64,000 nt of DNA, taken from assembly GCF_023243045.1 (NCBI RefSeq), contig NZ_JALKFX010000010.1:1-64000 (forward strand), given 5' to 3'. The notes beneath the pieces were generated by a model. It was not told where the DNA came from, did not search any database, and worked only from the letters and a program-made list of their open reading frames with translations. Shown here piece by piece: positions 25,943 to 35,598 of this stretch (the first letter of the stretch is position 1; the number at the start of each line of letters is the position of its first letter). A program made the translations under genes and the position numbers. This stretch comes from Frankia sp. AgB32. Lineage in GTDB: Bacteria; Actinomycetota; Actinomycetes; Frankiales; Frankiaceae.

Positions 25943-26169
25943 GCCGCAGAGACTAACGCGCGGTCCTCAGGCGGGGCACACTCATCCCGAGATTGGCCCG
26001 GGCCCCGGTGATCACGATGTCCGACCATCGTGTCTGATCAGAATGTCCGATCCGGGACCATCGGACCGCCGCCATGGCACTTCGGCCGTGAAGACGCGAC
26101 GTCCGACCGATGCCACCCGCTCGCGTTCTCGGGCAGGTTCGGAGTCATCCGAGGGCGGAGGACCACGTT
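25943..26169. promoter_or_regulatory. Divergent region rich in inverted repeats (devR / Acg-like)
   Basis: Two palindromes are clear: CACGATG-n6-CATCGTG at 26013-26032 and GTCCGAT-n8-ATCGGAC at 26045-26066. The spacer of the second contains GGGACC followed by ATC and GGACC, a partial match to GC-type DosR boxes. A GGGGCACACTCATCCCG element lies at 25973-25989 nearer devR. These are likely operators for the divergent devR and Acg-like genes. Confidence 0.45.
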
Positions 26170-27279
26170 ATGACCACTTCCTGTTTCAGGAGCACGGCAG
26201 CGATCCGGCCCATGACCACCGCGGAGGTCCGCCGGGTGGTGCGGGCCGCCGGGAGGGCGCCCTCGGTGCACAACTCCCAGCCGTGGTTGTTCGACTGGGA
26301 CGGCCGGCATCTCGATCTGCGAGCCGACTGGACCCGGCACCTTCCCGTGCTGGATCCCGTCGGGCGACAGCTGTCGATGTCCTGCGGCGCGGCCCTCGCG
26401 CTGTCCGTGGTGGGGATGCGCGCGGCGGGCCGCGATCCGCAGCCTCAGCTGTTCCCCGACGACCGGCCGGGCGGCCCACTGGTCCGCCTGGACACCCGGA
26501 CCCCGCTCGCGGCCTGCGGGGTGACACGCGCCCGGGAGCTGTTCTCGGCGATCGGCGCACGCCGGATGGTCCGGGGTTCCTTCGCTGCCCGCCGGGTGCC
26601 GGCGTCGCTGCTCTGCTGCCTGGCCGGCATCGCCGCGACCGAGAGCGCCGTCGCGTCGCCGGTCCTGGGCCCGCAGCCACGGCGCGCCGTGGCGCATCTG
26701 ATCGACGTATCGGACGCCACCGAGCGCGCGGATCCGGCCTGTCGGTGGGAACTACACGAATGGCTCCACGACCACCCGGACCACCGTGCCGACGGCGTCA
26801 TGCCGGCGCCGGCGGACACGGGCGCCCGCACCTTTCCCAACCGGTATCGGCCCGATCGTCAGGCGGACCCCCGCCCATCGTCCGACCACCACCCGCTGCC
26901 CGGGTTCGATCATTCGCCGGGGCAGCACCCCCCGGGCACGGCCGAGGGAACGCCCGCGCCGGACCTGCTCATCCTGTCCACGGCGGGCGACGGACCGGGC
27001 GACTGGCTGGCCGCGGGCCGCGCCCTGGCGACGATCCTGCTGGTGACGACGCGCCTGGGCCTCGGCGCCATGCTCCTCAACCAGCCCGTCGACGCCGAGG
27101 ACACCCGCCGCGAACTGGCCCGCGCCGCCGGTGTCACCGGCCACCCCCAGGCACTGCTCGCCATCGGGTATCCCGCCGGCCGTCCGGGCGCGCCTACACC
27201 CCGCCGCCACATCGACACCTTCTTCACCAACCGCAGCGAACCGTTCAGCCACCCCGCAGACCCTGAGCCGCACCGGTAG
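26170..27279 (+). CDS. Second Acg family nitroreductase-like protein
   Basis: A 369-residue paralogue of the gene at 10474. It shares APSVHNSQPWLFDW, DPVGRQLSMSCGAALALSV and the C-terminal GLGAMLLNQPVDAEDTRREL pattern, but has a His/Pro/Asp-rich insertion (about 205-270) and a shorter middle. The ATG at 26170 has GGAGGA upstream. Divergent from devR with palindromes between. Probably an FMN-binding stress protein under DevR control; catalytic activity is not assured in this family. Confidence 0.8.
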   Translation: MTTSCFRSTAAIRPMTTAEVRRVVRAAGRAPSVHNSQPWLFDWDGRHLDLRADWTRHLPVLDPVGRQLSMSCGAALALSVVGMRAAGRDPQPQLFPDDRPGGPLVRLDTRTPLAACGVTRARELFSAIGARRMVRGSFAARRVPASLLCCLAGIAATESAVASPVLGPQPRRAVAHLIDVSDATERADPACRWELHEWLHDHPDHRADGVMPAPADTGARTFPNRYRPDRQADPRPSSDHHPLPGFDHSPGQHPPGTAEGTPAPDLLILSTAGDGPGDWLAAGRALATILLVTTRLGLGAMLLNQPVDAEDTRRELARAAGVTGHPQALLAIGYPAGRPGAPTPRRHIDTFFTNRSEPFSHPADPEPHR

Positions 27280-27641
27280 CCGCGGGCGCGGAACAGCGCC
27301 TCGTCGCGCGTGCGGAACGACTGTCTCGGTTCGCCGGACCGGCGGGCTGAGCGACGGCTGAAGTACCCCCAACCCGATGCGACTCCGGCTGAGGCGCCGG
27401 TGGCTCCGGTCGCCGACCGGATGTTCGGCCCTGAGATCCGCTGTCTTCAAGGTGGGTCACCTGAGCGCGCTACGATGTCATCATCGCAGTAAAGCGCGTC
27501 GGACACTTCCGGGCCTGGTTCGGCAATGGGACACGTACTCCGCTGGCAGCGGGCGCGCCTGGACCGCCTCCACGTGAGAGCGAGCGGATCCCCGCAGGGG
27601 TCTGACCTGACAACGCTGGCCGGTACCGCAAGGAAGGTGTC
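27280..27641. other. Intergenic region upstream of the aminotransferase
   Basis: No gene is supported. A small palindrome CGATG-TCAT-CATCG lies at about 27474-27487. AAGGAAGG just before 27642 is the ribosome site of the next gene. GC begins to fall here relative to the region to the left. Confidence 0.35.
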
Positions 27642-28916
27642 ATGGACACAACGCCCACCTGGCGCCCCGCCGAACGCGTTCGCGGGTTCACCAACTCAGT
27701 ATTCAGCGAGATGACGAGTCTCGCCATGCGTACCGGAGCCATCAACCTCGGGCAGGGAATCCCGGAGGCGGCGTCTCCGGTGAACCTGCTCAGGTACGCG
27801 ACAGATGCCATCAGTACCGGGGAGAACCAGTACGCGCCTGCGTCCGGGCTGCCGCGGCTGCGCGACGCCATCGCGCAGCAGCGGTTCTCCCGCTATCTGA
27901 CCTCATACCAGCCGTCAGACGAAGTCGTGGTGACGACAGGGGCTACTGAAGCGATCGCCGCCGCCGTTCTCGCATTCTGTGGGCCCGGCGATCAGATCAT
28001 CACCTTCGATCCCTGTTACGACTCCTATCCCGCGGTAGCCAGCCTCGCGGGCGCCCAGCTGGTTGCCGTCCCACTGCGGCAGGACGGGGACGGATTCGCT
28101 CTCGACGTCGCCGCACTGCGAAGGGCAGCCAGATCAGCGCGGTCCCGCCTGCTGATACTCAACACGCCGCACAATCCCACGGGCAAGGTCTTCACCACCG
28201 CGGAGATCGCCGCGGTCGCGGACATCTGCCTGAGCCATGACCTGATTGTCGTCACCGACGAAGTCTATGAATACCTCACCTACGACGGTCGCGAGCATCA
28301 ATCGATAGCGGCGCTGCCGGGCATGATGGAACGGACAGTGGCAATATCCTCCGCGGGCAAAACCTTCAATGTCACCGGATGGAAGGTTGGCTGGGCCTGC
28401 GGACCGGCCCATCTGGTCGGCCCGCTGTTGGCCGCGAAGCAGTTCCTCAGCTTCAGCTCGGGAACTCCGTTTCAGGTCGCCGTCGCGGCTGCCTTGCTGT
28501 CCCCGGAGACCCGAGACCCATGGCTCGACGGCCTGCGGAGCTCGCTGCAGCGGCGGCGAGACATTCTGCGCGACGGTCTGGAGAGGGCAGGGCTGAAGAC
28601 CTTCCGGGCGGAGGGCGGGTACTTCCTCCAGGCAGATGTGCGGGGTTGGGGCTACGATGACGACCTTCAGTTCTGCCAGGAGCTGCCCAGGCAGGCTGGT
28701 GTGGTCGCGATACCAGTCTCAGCCTTCTACCAGAACGCGGAGTCGGCCCCTCGGTGGCTGGCCCGGTTCGCCTTCTGCAAACGAGACGACGTACTCAGCA
28801 CCGCCGTGGAGAAGCTGGCTTCAGCGGCCCCAGGCTCCAGCTCCAGGACCAGGACCAGGACCAGGACCAGCGACACTCCGAAGCAGCCTGACTACCGGAC
28901 CATCGACAACCGGTAG
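27642..28916 (+). CDS. PLP-dependent class I/II aminotransferase
   Basis: A 424-residue fold-type I aminotransferase of the kynurenine/methionine-type (MalY-KAT-like) subgroup. Visible: INLGQGIPE near the N-terminus (substrate), TTGATEAIAAAV, NTPHNPTGKVF, the aspartate in VVTDEVYEYL and the PLP lysine in SSAGKTFNVTGWKVGW. The C-terminal tail has an Arg-Thr repeat encoded by a CCAGGA hexamer repeated at 28843-28866 and is not part of the fold. AAGGAAGG precedes the ATG. It faces the hemB cluster tail to tail across a hairpin and may act in the same pathway. Confidence 0.85.
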   Translation: MDTTPTWRPAERVRGFTNSVFSEMTSLAMRTGAINLGQGIPEAASPVNLLRYATDAISTGENQYAPASGLPRLRDAIAQQRFSRYLTSYQPSDEVVVTTGATEAIAAAVLAFCGPGDQIITFDPCYDSYPAVASLAGAQLVAVPLRQDGDGFALDVAALRRAARSARSRLLILNTPHNPTGKVFTTAEIAAVADICLSHDLIVVTDEVYEYLTYDGREHQSIAALPGMMERTVAISSAGKTFNVTGWKVGWACGPAHLVGPLLAAKQFLSFSSGTPFQVAVAAALLSPETRDPWLDGLRSSLQRRRDILRDGLERAGLKTFRAEGGYFLQADVRGWGYDDDLQFCQELPRQAGVVAIPVSAFYQNAESAPRWLARFAFCKRDDVLSTAVEKLASAAPGSSSRTRTRTRTSDTPKQPDYRTIDNR

Positions 28917-28933
28917 CCAGACCCCCGGCGGCC

Positions 28934-28953
28934 CGGACCCCTCCCGGGGTCCG
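28934..28953. terminator. Hairpin between aminotransferase and hemB
   Basis: Perfect 8-bp arms CGGACCCC/GGGGTCCG with a 4-base loop, placed between two converging genes; acts in either direction. Confidence 0.6.
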
Positions 28954-29027
28954 AGCCGAGCAGTTCGGCTCCGCGGCCCGCGTCACCCGACCTGCCCCGT
29001 CCGAGGCGGCGTGTGCCTACGCCAAGG

Positions 29028-30029
29028 TCAGCCAGCGACGAGCCGCTGGGCCGCCTCGACCGCCCAGTAGGTCAGGATAAGCGAGGCGCCCGCACGCTTG
29101 ATCGACAACAAGGTCTCGTCGATCACCCGCTCCCGGTCCACCCAGCCCTTCTCGGCCGCAGCCTCTACCATTGCGTACTCCCCGGAGATCTGATAGGCGC
29201 CGACCGGAACCGGAGAAACATCCGCCACCCGCCGCACAACGTCGAGGTAGGACATCGCTGGCTTGACCAGCACGATGTCGGCGCCCTCAGCCACGTCCAG
29301 GTCAAGTTCACGCAACGCCTCGCGACCGTTTGCAGTATCCACCTGATATGTTCTGCGGTCACCAGTGAGCGAGGAGTTCACGGCCTCACGGAATGGCCCG
29401 TAAAAGCCCGACGCGTACTTCGCCGCATAGGCAATAATCGCAGTGTTGTGGTAACCGGCCGCATCGAGCGCGGTACGGGCAGCCGCAACCTGACCGTCCA
29501 TCATTCCGGACGGCCCGACCATGTGGACGCCCGCCTCGGCCTGGACCACGGCCATCTCCGCGTAACGCCCGAGGGTCGCATCATTATCCACCGAACCATC
29601 TGCGGCGAGTACTCCGCAGTGCCCGTGGTCGGTATATTCATCAAGGCACAGGTCCGACATCACCACGAGCTGGTCGCCGACCTCGGAGACCACGTCACGG
29701 ATAGCCTTCTGAAGGATTCCGTCCGGATTTGTTCCCTCGCTGCCCATCGCGTCCTTGACCGCCGGGATACCGAACAGCATGATTCCGCCGACACGGGCCT
29801 CGACAGCTTCTACAGCTGCCTTACGGAGACTGTCTCGAGTGTGCTGGACGACACCTGGCATCGTGGTGAGCGCGAGCGGCTCGCTAATTCCCTCCCGCAC
29901 GAAGACGGGCAGGATCAGCTCGGCTGGATGCAGGCGGGTCTCAGCTACCAGCCGCCTCACACCTGGCGTGGCGCGCAGCCGGCGGGGCCGATGGTCAGGA
30001 AATCCAGACGATCTTGAAACAGAGGTCAC
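29028..30029 (-). CDS. hemB: Delta-aminolevulinic acid dehydratase (porphobilinogen synthase)
   Basis: A 333-residue full-length PBGS, joining two ALA molecules into porphobilinogen. The two active-site lysines are seen in [14 protein letters not shown] and [13 protein letters not shown]. The metal region is [16 protein letters not shown], with a Cys-x-Asp...Cys arrangement as in other actinobacterial HemB, not the three-Cys zinc form. GTG start at 30029. It ends an operon with an oxoamine synthase, FAD enzyme and SDR rather than hemA/C/D, and its GC is lower than the surroundings, so it may be an extra, pathway-specific or resistance copy. Confidence 0.92.
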   Translation of the reverse strand: MTSVSRSSGFPDHRPRRLRATPGVRRLVAETRLHPAELILPVFVREGISEPLALTTMPGVVQHTRDSLRKAAVEAVEARVGGIMLFGIPAVKDAMGSEGTNPDGILQKAIRDVVSEVGDQLVVMSDLCLDEYTDHGHCGVLAADGSVDNDATLGRYAEMAVVQAEAGVHMVGPSGMMDGQVAAARTALDAAGYHNTAIIAYAAKYASGFYGPFREAVNSSLTGDRRTYQVDTANGREALRELDLDVAEGADIVLVKPAMSYLDVVRRVADVSPVPVGAYQISGEYAMVEAAAEKGWVDRERVIDETLLSIKRAGASLILTYWAVEAAQRLVAG

Positions 30030-30120
30030 ATGGCGAATCCTAGCACTCAGGAGAGTGACCTGGAAGCGTCCAGGTCACGTCATCAGTGCTGAGATGGAAA
30101 CCTCGGATCCGGCAGCCGTC

Positions 30121-30858
30121 TCAGCGCATTGACAGCCCACCGTTACAGTCGATGGTCTCGCCGGTGATGAACTCGTTGTCGAGCAGAAACTCGACCACTC
30201 GCGCGATCTCCTGAACCGTTCCGACCCGCTTCAGCGGCGTGTTTTCGACGAACTTCGCCATCTTCTCCGCCGGAGTAACTCGGTCGTGGAAACTGGTATC
30301 GATCATTCCCGGCGCCACCGCGTTGACGCGGATATCCGGCGCCAGCTCGTTCGCAGCTCCACGGGTGAAGCTGTCGAGCGCGGCCTTCGCCGCGCCGTAG
30401 GCTGTCGCCGACGGCGCCCCATGCCGCATCGCGATGGAGGTCACATTCACGACGCAGGGATTGTTCCCGCCACGGAGAAGCTCAACACAAAGAGCCGTGA
30501 CCCGCATGGCCGAGAGGGTGTTCAGGGCGAACGAGTCCGCCAGGTGTTCCCAGGTGAGCTCGGCCACCGACCGCCGTTCGATCATCCCACCGGCATTATT
30601 TACCAGTGCATCCAGGGCGGAGAACCGGCCGCGCACCTCCTCCACGAGAGCGCGACAGCCGGTCTCGGTCATCAGATCCGCACTGACGACTATCACGTCC
30701 ACGCACTGCTGGCGGAGTTCCTCCTGCAACTCCAGTGCCTCGTCCTTGGAATTGTTACAGTGCAGGATCAAGCTGTTCCCGGCAGCCACCCGCCTCGCCG
30801 TCGCCGCCCCGATTCCCGTGCCGGCGCCAGTAACCAAGATTGTTCTGGGTGCCATCAT
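30121..30858 (-). CDS. Short-chain dehydrogenase/reductase
   Basis: A 245-residue classical SDR (FabG-like). NAD(P) motif LVTGAGTGIGAATARR, NNAGG, the catalytic serine in VVNVTSIAMRHG, and YGAAKAAL with the Tyr-x3-Lys pair; C-terminus FITGETIDCNGG. Either ATG 30858 or 30855 may start it (GGATGGA just upstream). Located between the FAD oxidoreductase and hemB in the same direction, it probably reduces or oxidises a keto/hydroxy group of the pathway intermediate. Confidence 0.85.
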   Translation of the reverse strand: MMAPRTILVTGAGTGIGAATARRVAAGNSLILHCNNSKDEALELQEELRQQCVDVIVVSADLMTETGCRALVEEVRGRFSALDALVNNAGGMIERRSVAELTWEHLADSFALNTLSAMRVTALCVELLRGGNNPCVVNVTSIAMRHGAPSATAYGAAKAALDSFTRGAANELAPDIRVNAVAPGMIDTSFHDRVTPAEKMAKFVENTPLKRVGTVQEIARVVEFLLDNEFITGETIDCNGGLSMR

Positions 30859-30922
30859 TCCATCCAGGTCTAGGATATTCAGCTGCTGTCTCGGTATTAC
30901 TCGGAGTCTACAGAGGCGCCAA

Positions 30923-32356
30923 CTACCCCAAACCATACTTCCTGTTCTCGATGCCCTCGGACGCCTGCGTGAACGCGTCCGCCAGCAACGGCGGCACCTG
31001 CATGTTGACCGTATGACTGGTGGCACGCGCGACGAGTTGCGCCGGATTCCCGGCCCAGGCGGGCGGTGCGCTCCATGCCGGCTTGCCGGCGCGGGCGTTC
31101 AGTTCGGATATCTGGTCACGCTCGACATTGCCGGCCGCCACCGACCACTCCAGCGCGCGCCGGAGTTCCTCGCGCGCGTTCTCCACGCACATCGTCCATT
31201 TCGGCAGCACGGTCATCGTAACACCAGGCAGCACCGAGAAGACGCCGATGTTACGGCGCACCCGAGAGTCCGAGACGGTGTTGACCGCAATTTTGAGGTA
31301 GCTACCCAGGATGCTGGAACGCCGTAGCTCGGGATAGTACCGTCGCAGCTGATGCAAGGCCCAGACGGCGCGACCCGGAGCCTCGGGATGACCCCCTGAA
31401 AGGTACTCCAGATATCCATCCGGCGGGGCGCCGGAAACAGGGTTCATCCGTGCGTTCATAATATGCGCGGACGGTGGGTGGTAGATCATCGCGACATCCG
31501 GGCTGATCGGGCTGAACATGCCTCCGTACGAATCCTCCAGCTTCAGACAGGTGAAGTTCTTTTCCGTGCCGTCCGGCAGATCCACATAGAGCACTTCGCG
31601 AAGCGCCATGTAGATGTCAGGAAAGTCAATCTTCGAATTGAGTGACTTCGCCATCCCGAAAGCCGACGTGGCCGAGCACAGGCTGATCTGGTCCGCGTCC
31701 AGGATCTCCTGGCGGCCGTGCCGGTCCGTGTACGCGACGCGGTAGCGACCATCCGACCGTCGGTCGAGGGCTGTCACCTGACAACCCTCGCGAAAGTCCA
31801 CCCCGCTGGTTCGCAGCTCCCACTCGAGAACCGTCGAGACAAGGACGGGGTTCAGTCCACGCTGCGGCGTGAGAAACGCCCGCGCGACGTCGTTGACGCC
31901 GTCCACCTGCTCCAGCTCGCGGCAGACGGTGGACGGGTCCCCAAAAACCGCCGCCGACTCGTCCTCGGCACAGCGCCGAGCGTAGTGCGACCTGAGGACA
32001 TCCATGTTGGCACGACATTGTCCGACTATGTCATGGCCGTCGTTCATCATCGTTTGGGACGCGATGATTCGACTGTAGGTCTTTCCGCCATATATGAGCT
32101 TCGGGAAGAACATCTCGTTGGCTATGCGCCCGTCAAGACAGTCCCGCGCGCTCTGGGGGTCGAACGGATATTCCGCGCCGCTGTGGTTCTCGCTTACTAT
32201 GTTGCTGGTCTGCGTACACACTGGATAGACATCCGCGGCGGAGGAGAACTCCCGCTCGATAAGGACTACCTCGTACCCGGCGCGGGCGCGCATGATCGCG
32301 GCGAGACAGCCCGCGACACCCGCGCCGATCACTACGTGTCTTTCCTGGCGGTTCAA
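30923..32356 (-). CDS. FAD-dependent oxidoreductase
   Basis: A 477-residue flavoprotein with an N-terminal dinucleotide fold HVVIGAGVAGCLAAIMRA and an acidic end of strand 2 (VVLIER). The rest shows no family I can name securely; the general pattern is of a DAO-like amino acid oxidase/dehydrogenase. The start is TTG 32356 whose TTGA overlaps the oxoamine-synthase stop, with AGAGGGG seven bases upstream; longer starts would enter the neighbour. GC is clearly lower than in the housekeeping genes. Coupled translation supports a shared pathway with the oxoamine synthase. Confidence 0.75.
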   Translation of the reverse strand: MNRQERHVVIGAGVAGCLAAIMRARAGYEVVLIEREFSSAADVYPVCTQTSNIVSENHSGAEYPFDPQSARDCLDGRIANEMFFPKLIYGGKTYSRIIASQTMMNDGHDIVGQCRANMDVLRSHYARRCAEDESAAVFGDPSTVCRELEQVDGVNDVARAFLTPQRGLNPVLVSTVLEWELRTSGVDFREGCQVTALDRRSDGRYRVAYTDRHGRQEILDADQISLCSATSAFGMAKSLNSKIDFPDIYMALREVLYVDLPDGTEKNFTCLKLEDSYGGMFSPISPDVAMIYHPPSAHIMNARMNPVSGAPPDGYLEYLSGGHPEAPGRAVWALHQLRRYYPELRRSSILGSYLKIAVNTVSDSRVRRNIGVFSVLPGVTMTVLPKWTMCVENAREELRRALEWSVAAGNVERDQISELNARAGKPAWSAPPAWAGNPAQLVARATSHTVNMQVPPLLADAFTQASEGIENRKYGLG

Positions 32357-33687
32357 TGCAACCCCTCTGCCGCTACCGGCCGCGCGCCTACCGCGCCGAG
32401 CGCGTCGACAATACCCACGATGTCCTCGACTGAATGGTTCGCCGCGATACACAGACGCAGCTGGGCGACGTTACGTCGGACAATCGGAAAGAAGACCACG
32501 GAGACGAAGTAGCCTTCATCGAGAAGCCGCTCACCGGCAGAGATCGCCTCCTCCTCGTTCCCGATCTGGACCATACGGATAGGGCTGAAAGGTCGAGGAT
32601 CTCCCATCAGCTCGTCAAACAGGGCCACCCGCGCGCGAAGATCCCGGCGTAGTTCCGGGAGGACGTCGTCATGGTGTAGCCGAACGACCGCGCGGCACGC
32701 GTTCACGGCCTGGAAGGTCTGCGCGGCCGAGAAGGAGTAGATCTGGCCGTACGAGCGGACCAGTCGCTCCATGCGCTCGTTCGCGACGAGCAGTCCGCCC
32801 CCGTACGCGCCGAATCCCTTGGAGAGCGAGAAGGTGAGGATGAGCCGCTCGGGTGTCCCGGCGACCTGACTGAGAACCAGTCCCTCACCCCGGTCGCCGA
32901 AGATCGTCAGTCCATGGGCGTCGTCGATGTAGAGATAGAAGTCGAGCTCGACGGCGAGCGCCATGAGCTCGGCCACGGGGCACAGGCCACCCATGGAATA
33001 GATTCCATCAGCGACGTAGACCGGAACCTCGCCTCTCCGCTTTGCCTGTTCGACTTCGATCCGGAGCGCGTCCAGAGAGTTGTGCGGCACGGTCGTGACG
33101 GTGGCTTCGGTAGCCAGTACCGGCTTCAGGAACTGCATCGACGAGTGGGCGAACTGGTCGAAGATGAACGTCACCTTCGGAGGACTGACCTCGTCAAAGA
33201 GAATTCCGCTCGCCAGCAGCGGCATTATCGAGATGTGCGCGGCGCTGGTGGATGGAAAGGTGACGACCCGCCCGCCGTACAGCTCGGAGAGCTCCTCCTC
33301 GAGCTGGCGCTGTGGCTCGATGGAGAACCGGGAGCGCGCACAGCAGAAGTTCGCCCCCCATTGCGGGTCGACCCCCTTCGACGCGGCTATGACGCTTGGA
33401 TGCAGATCGAGCCCGAGATAGGAACAGTTGACGAATTCGACGACCTCGCGGTCGTCCGGCAGAACGACCCGCTTGTTGTTCCGCCCGCGGATGCTGACCT
33501 GCATCAGGTTGCTCTGGATGGCCCGCCGGTAGTTCGCGGCTGATTCCCGGACCATGAACGCGGTGTTCCGATGCCGTCCACCGGTGGCCGATTCAGTCAC
33601 CGGGATCTCGCCGGGTTTGTTGCCGAGCAGGTCGGCCCGGCCGCGTGATGACTTCTCAATGTGCGGTCCTTGATGGACTGTCGACAA
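32353..33687 (-). CDS. Alpha-oxoamine synthase family enzyme (ALAS/AONS-like)
   Basis: A protein of up to 444 residues of the PLP-dependent alpha-oxoamine synthase family, which condenses an amino acid with an acyl-CoA or acyl-carrier. Visible: NCSYLGLDLHPSV, DQFAHSSM, the aspartate-histidine in IDDAHGLTIFGDRGEG and the PLP lysine in SLSKGFGAYGGG. The MDGD motif of ALAS/AONS is changed to SMGGLCP, so substrate choice may be unusual. The start is unclear: TTG 33687, GTG 33600 (weak GGCGAG) or ATG 33555. First gene of the lower-GC operon ending in hemB. Confidence 0.8.
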   Translation of the reverse strand: MSTVHQGPHIEKSSRGRADLLGNKPGEIPVTESATGGRHRNTAFMVRESAANYRRAIQSNLMQVSIRGRNNKRVVLPDDREVVEFVNCSYLGLDLHPSVIAASKGVDPQWGANFCCARSRFSIEPQRQLEEELSELYGGRVVTFPSTSAAHISIMPLLASGILFDEVSPPKVTFIFDQFAHSSMQFLKPVLATEATVTTVPHNSLDALRIEVEQAKRRGEVPVYVADGIYSMGGLCPVAELMALAVELDFYLYIDDAHGLTIFGDRGEGLVLSQVAGTPERLILTFSLSKGFGAYGGGLLVANERMERLVRSYGQIYSFSAAQTFQAVNACRAVVRLHHDDVLPELRRDLRARVALFDELMGDPRPFSPIRMVQIGNEEEAISAGERLLDEGYFVSVVFFPIVRRNVAQLRLCIAANHSVEDIVGIVDALGAVGARPVAAEGLH

Positions 33688-34184
33688 GATAGTCGAGGTG
33701 AATTGATGCCATAACGGAGTTCCAAGCTCGTCTCCCAGTCCTACAGCTGGGCCGCTTCACCCGCCACGCAGGCTGGGCGCTCTATTAGTAGAGCATGCTC
33801 GTGCCTGAGGATGTCAAGAGGCTTCGGAGAACGAGCGTCCCGAGTCGTGATCCCGACACCCTTCCAGCCTCATGTTCGTGCCAGGGCATGCTCCCCAGTT
33901 CCTAAAACCGCTGCTCACCGGCCAGGGGCGGGGCGTCGATGGCGTGATGTCGTCCTTCCCAGGGAGCCCGACATGCGTAGATGATCCGAAATGCCATGCG
34001 AGGCGGTTACGCGACCCCGGAGGAGTTGCTTTCCAGCAGATCGTGGTGCGCCTCGAGCCCTCCGGGCGAAAACATGCTGGTGCGGGCATGATACGGCGGA
34101 ACGAATGCAGTCGGGAGGAACAGACTCGACGGCCAGGCCGACCTGGCACCACAGCGGTCATCGTCGTTAGGCGGACACTGGTTT
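33688..34184. other. Intergenic region between oxoamine synthase and IS630 element
   Basis: About 500 bp of mixed, lower GC without a supported gene. A clear palindrome GCTCTA-TTAG-TAGAGC lies at 33779-33794, about 100 bp upstream of the oxoamine synthase operon, and could be an operator. The rest next to the IS element shows no coding pattern I trust. Confidence 0.4.
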
Positions 34185-35598
34185 CCCGCGCCATAAGTGG
34201 AAGGGGTAGGTATTACCTTGTTTGTATGGCGGGTTCTGGTCCGGCTGCTGTCGAGATCGTGCTGTCCGAGGATGAGCGCGTGGAGCTGGTTCGGCGGGCC
34301 GGGGGTGTGGACCGGCGGGCGGGCGATCGGGCGCGGATCGTGCTGGCGGCGGCGGAGGGCCTGTCGAACGTGGAGGTGGCCGCGGCGGTCGGGGTGTCGT
34401 TGCGGACGGTGGGGCGGTGGCGGCGGGGTTTCGCGGCCCGGCGGCTTGCCGGGTTGAGCGACGCCGCGCCGTCCGGCCGGTCGAAGGCCACCGAGCTTGT
34501 GCTCGCCGAGGCGGAGCGGGTCCAGTTGGAACGGTGGGCGCGCCGGGCGAAAACCGCCCAGTTCCTGGCGTTGCGGGCACGGATCGTTCTGCGCTGCGCC
34601 GAAGGCGGGACTGATCGGGGGGTCGCGGGCGAGCTCGGGGTGAACGAGTCGACGGTGCTGCGCTGGCGGACCCGGTTCACCGAGCGTCGTCTTGACGGGC
34701 TGTTCGACGAGCCGCGGGCAGGCCGGCCGCCGTCGGTTCCACTCGACCAGGTCAAGGACGTGATCGCCGCGACCCTGGAATCCGCTCCGGGCGCGGACAC
34801 GCAGTGGTCACGGACCTCGATGGCGAAACGGACCGGCCTGTCGCCCTCGACGATCGGGCGGATCTGGAAACGGCTGGATCTCAAACCCCACCTGCGGGAC
34901 AGCGTCACGCTGACCACCGATCCGCGGTTCGTCGCGAAGGTCGTCGACGTCGTCGGCCTTTACCACAACCCGCCAGAGAAGGCGGTCGTGCTCTGCGTCG
35001 AGGAGGAGAGCCTGGCCCAGGCCCTCGACCGCTCCCAGCCGGTGGTCCCGATGATGCCGGGAATGCCCGAACGACGCACCCACGACTACCTGTTCCGCGC
35101 CATCACGAGGCTGTTCGCCGCCGACAACATCGCCGACGGCGCCGTTGTCGGCGAGCTTCACCGCCGCCACCGCGCCATCGAGTTCCGCCGCTTCCTGACC
35201 CGCATCGACAGGACCGTGCCGACGGGCCTCGACGTCCACCTGGTCTGCGAGAACAACTCCACCTACAACACCGCCGAGATCAGGACCTGGCTGGAACGCC
35301 ACCCCCGCTTCCACGTCCACGTCGCCCCGACCGGCTCCGCCTGGCTCCACCAGGTCGAACGCTGGTTCGGCCGGCTCGCCGACGAACTCGTCCGCCGCGG
35401 CGTCCACACCTCCGTCCACGCCCTCGAAGCCGATATCCGCGTCTGGATCCACACCTGGAACCGGAACCCCCGGCCCTTCGCCTGGACCAGAACCGCCGAC
35501 GAGATCCTCGCCTCCCTCTCGACCTACCTCACCACGATCACGCCACCCGCTGACACCACAAACAAGGAAGAACCAGCACCCAGAACTTGTGGCGCGGG
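34185..35598. mobile_element. IS630-family insertion sequence
   Basis: A 1414-bp element. The ends 34185-34225 and 35558-35598 form 41-bp imperfect inverted repeats; by hand 30 of 41 positions match, with perfect blocks CCCGCGCCA, AAGT and CCTTGTTTGT at equal spacing. The transposase ATG lies just inside the left repeat. A TA target duplication, normal for IS630, is not visible at these borders. Confidence 0.8.

Noticed and set aside
28843-28866. CCAGGA hexamer repeat as a regulatory element
   Set aside because: It lies inside the aminotransferase tail and simply encodes Arg-Thr pairs; kept as a remark on that gene.
29028-30029. HemB as the ordinary housekeeping copy
   Set aside because: Not excluded, but its operon lacks other heme genes and its composition matches the island, so I favour an extra copy; needs the rest of the genome.
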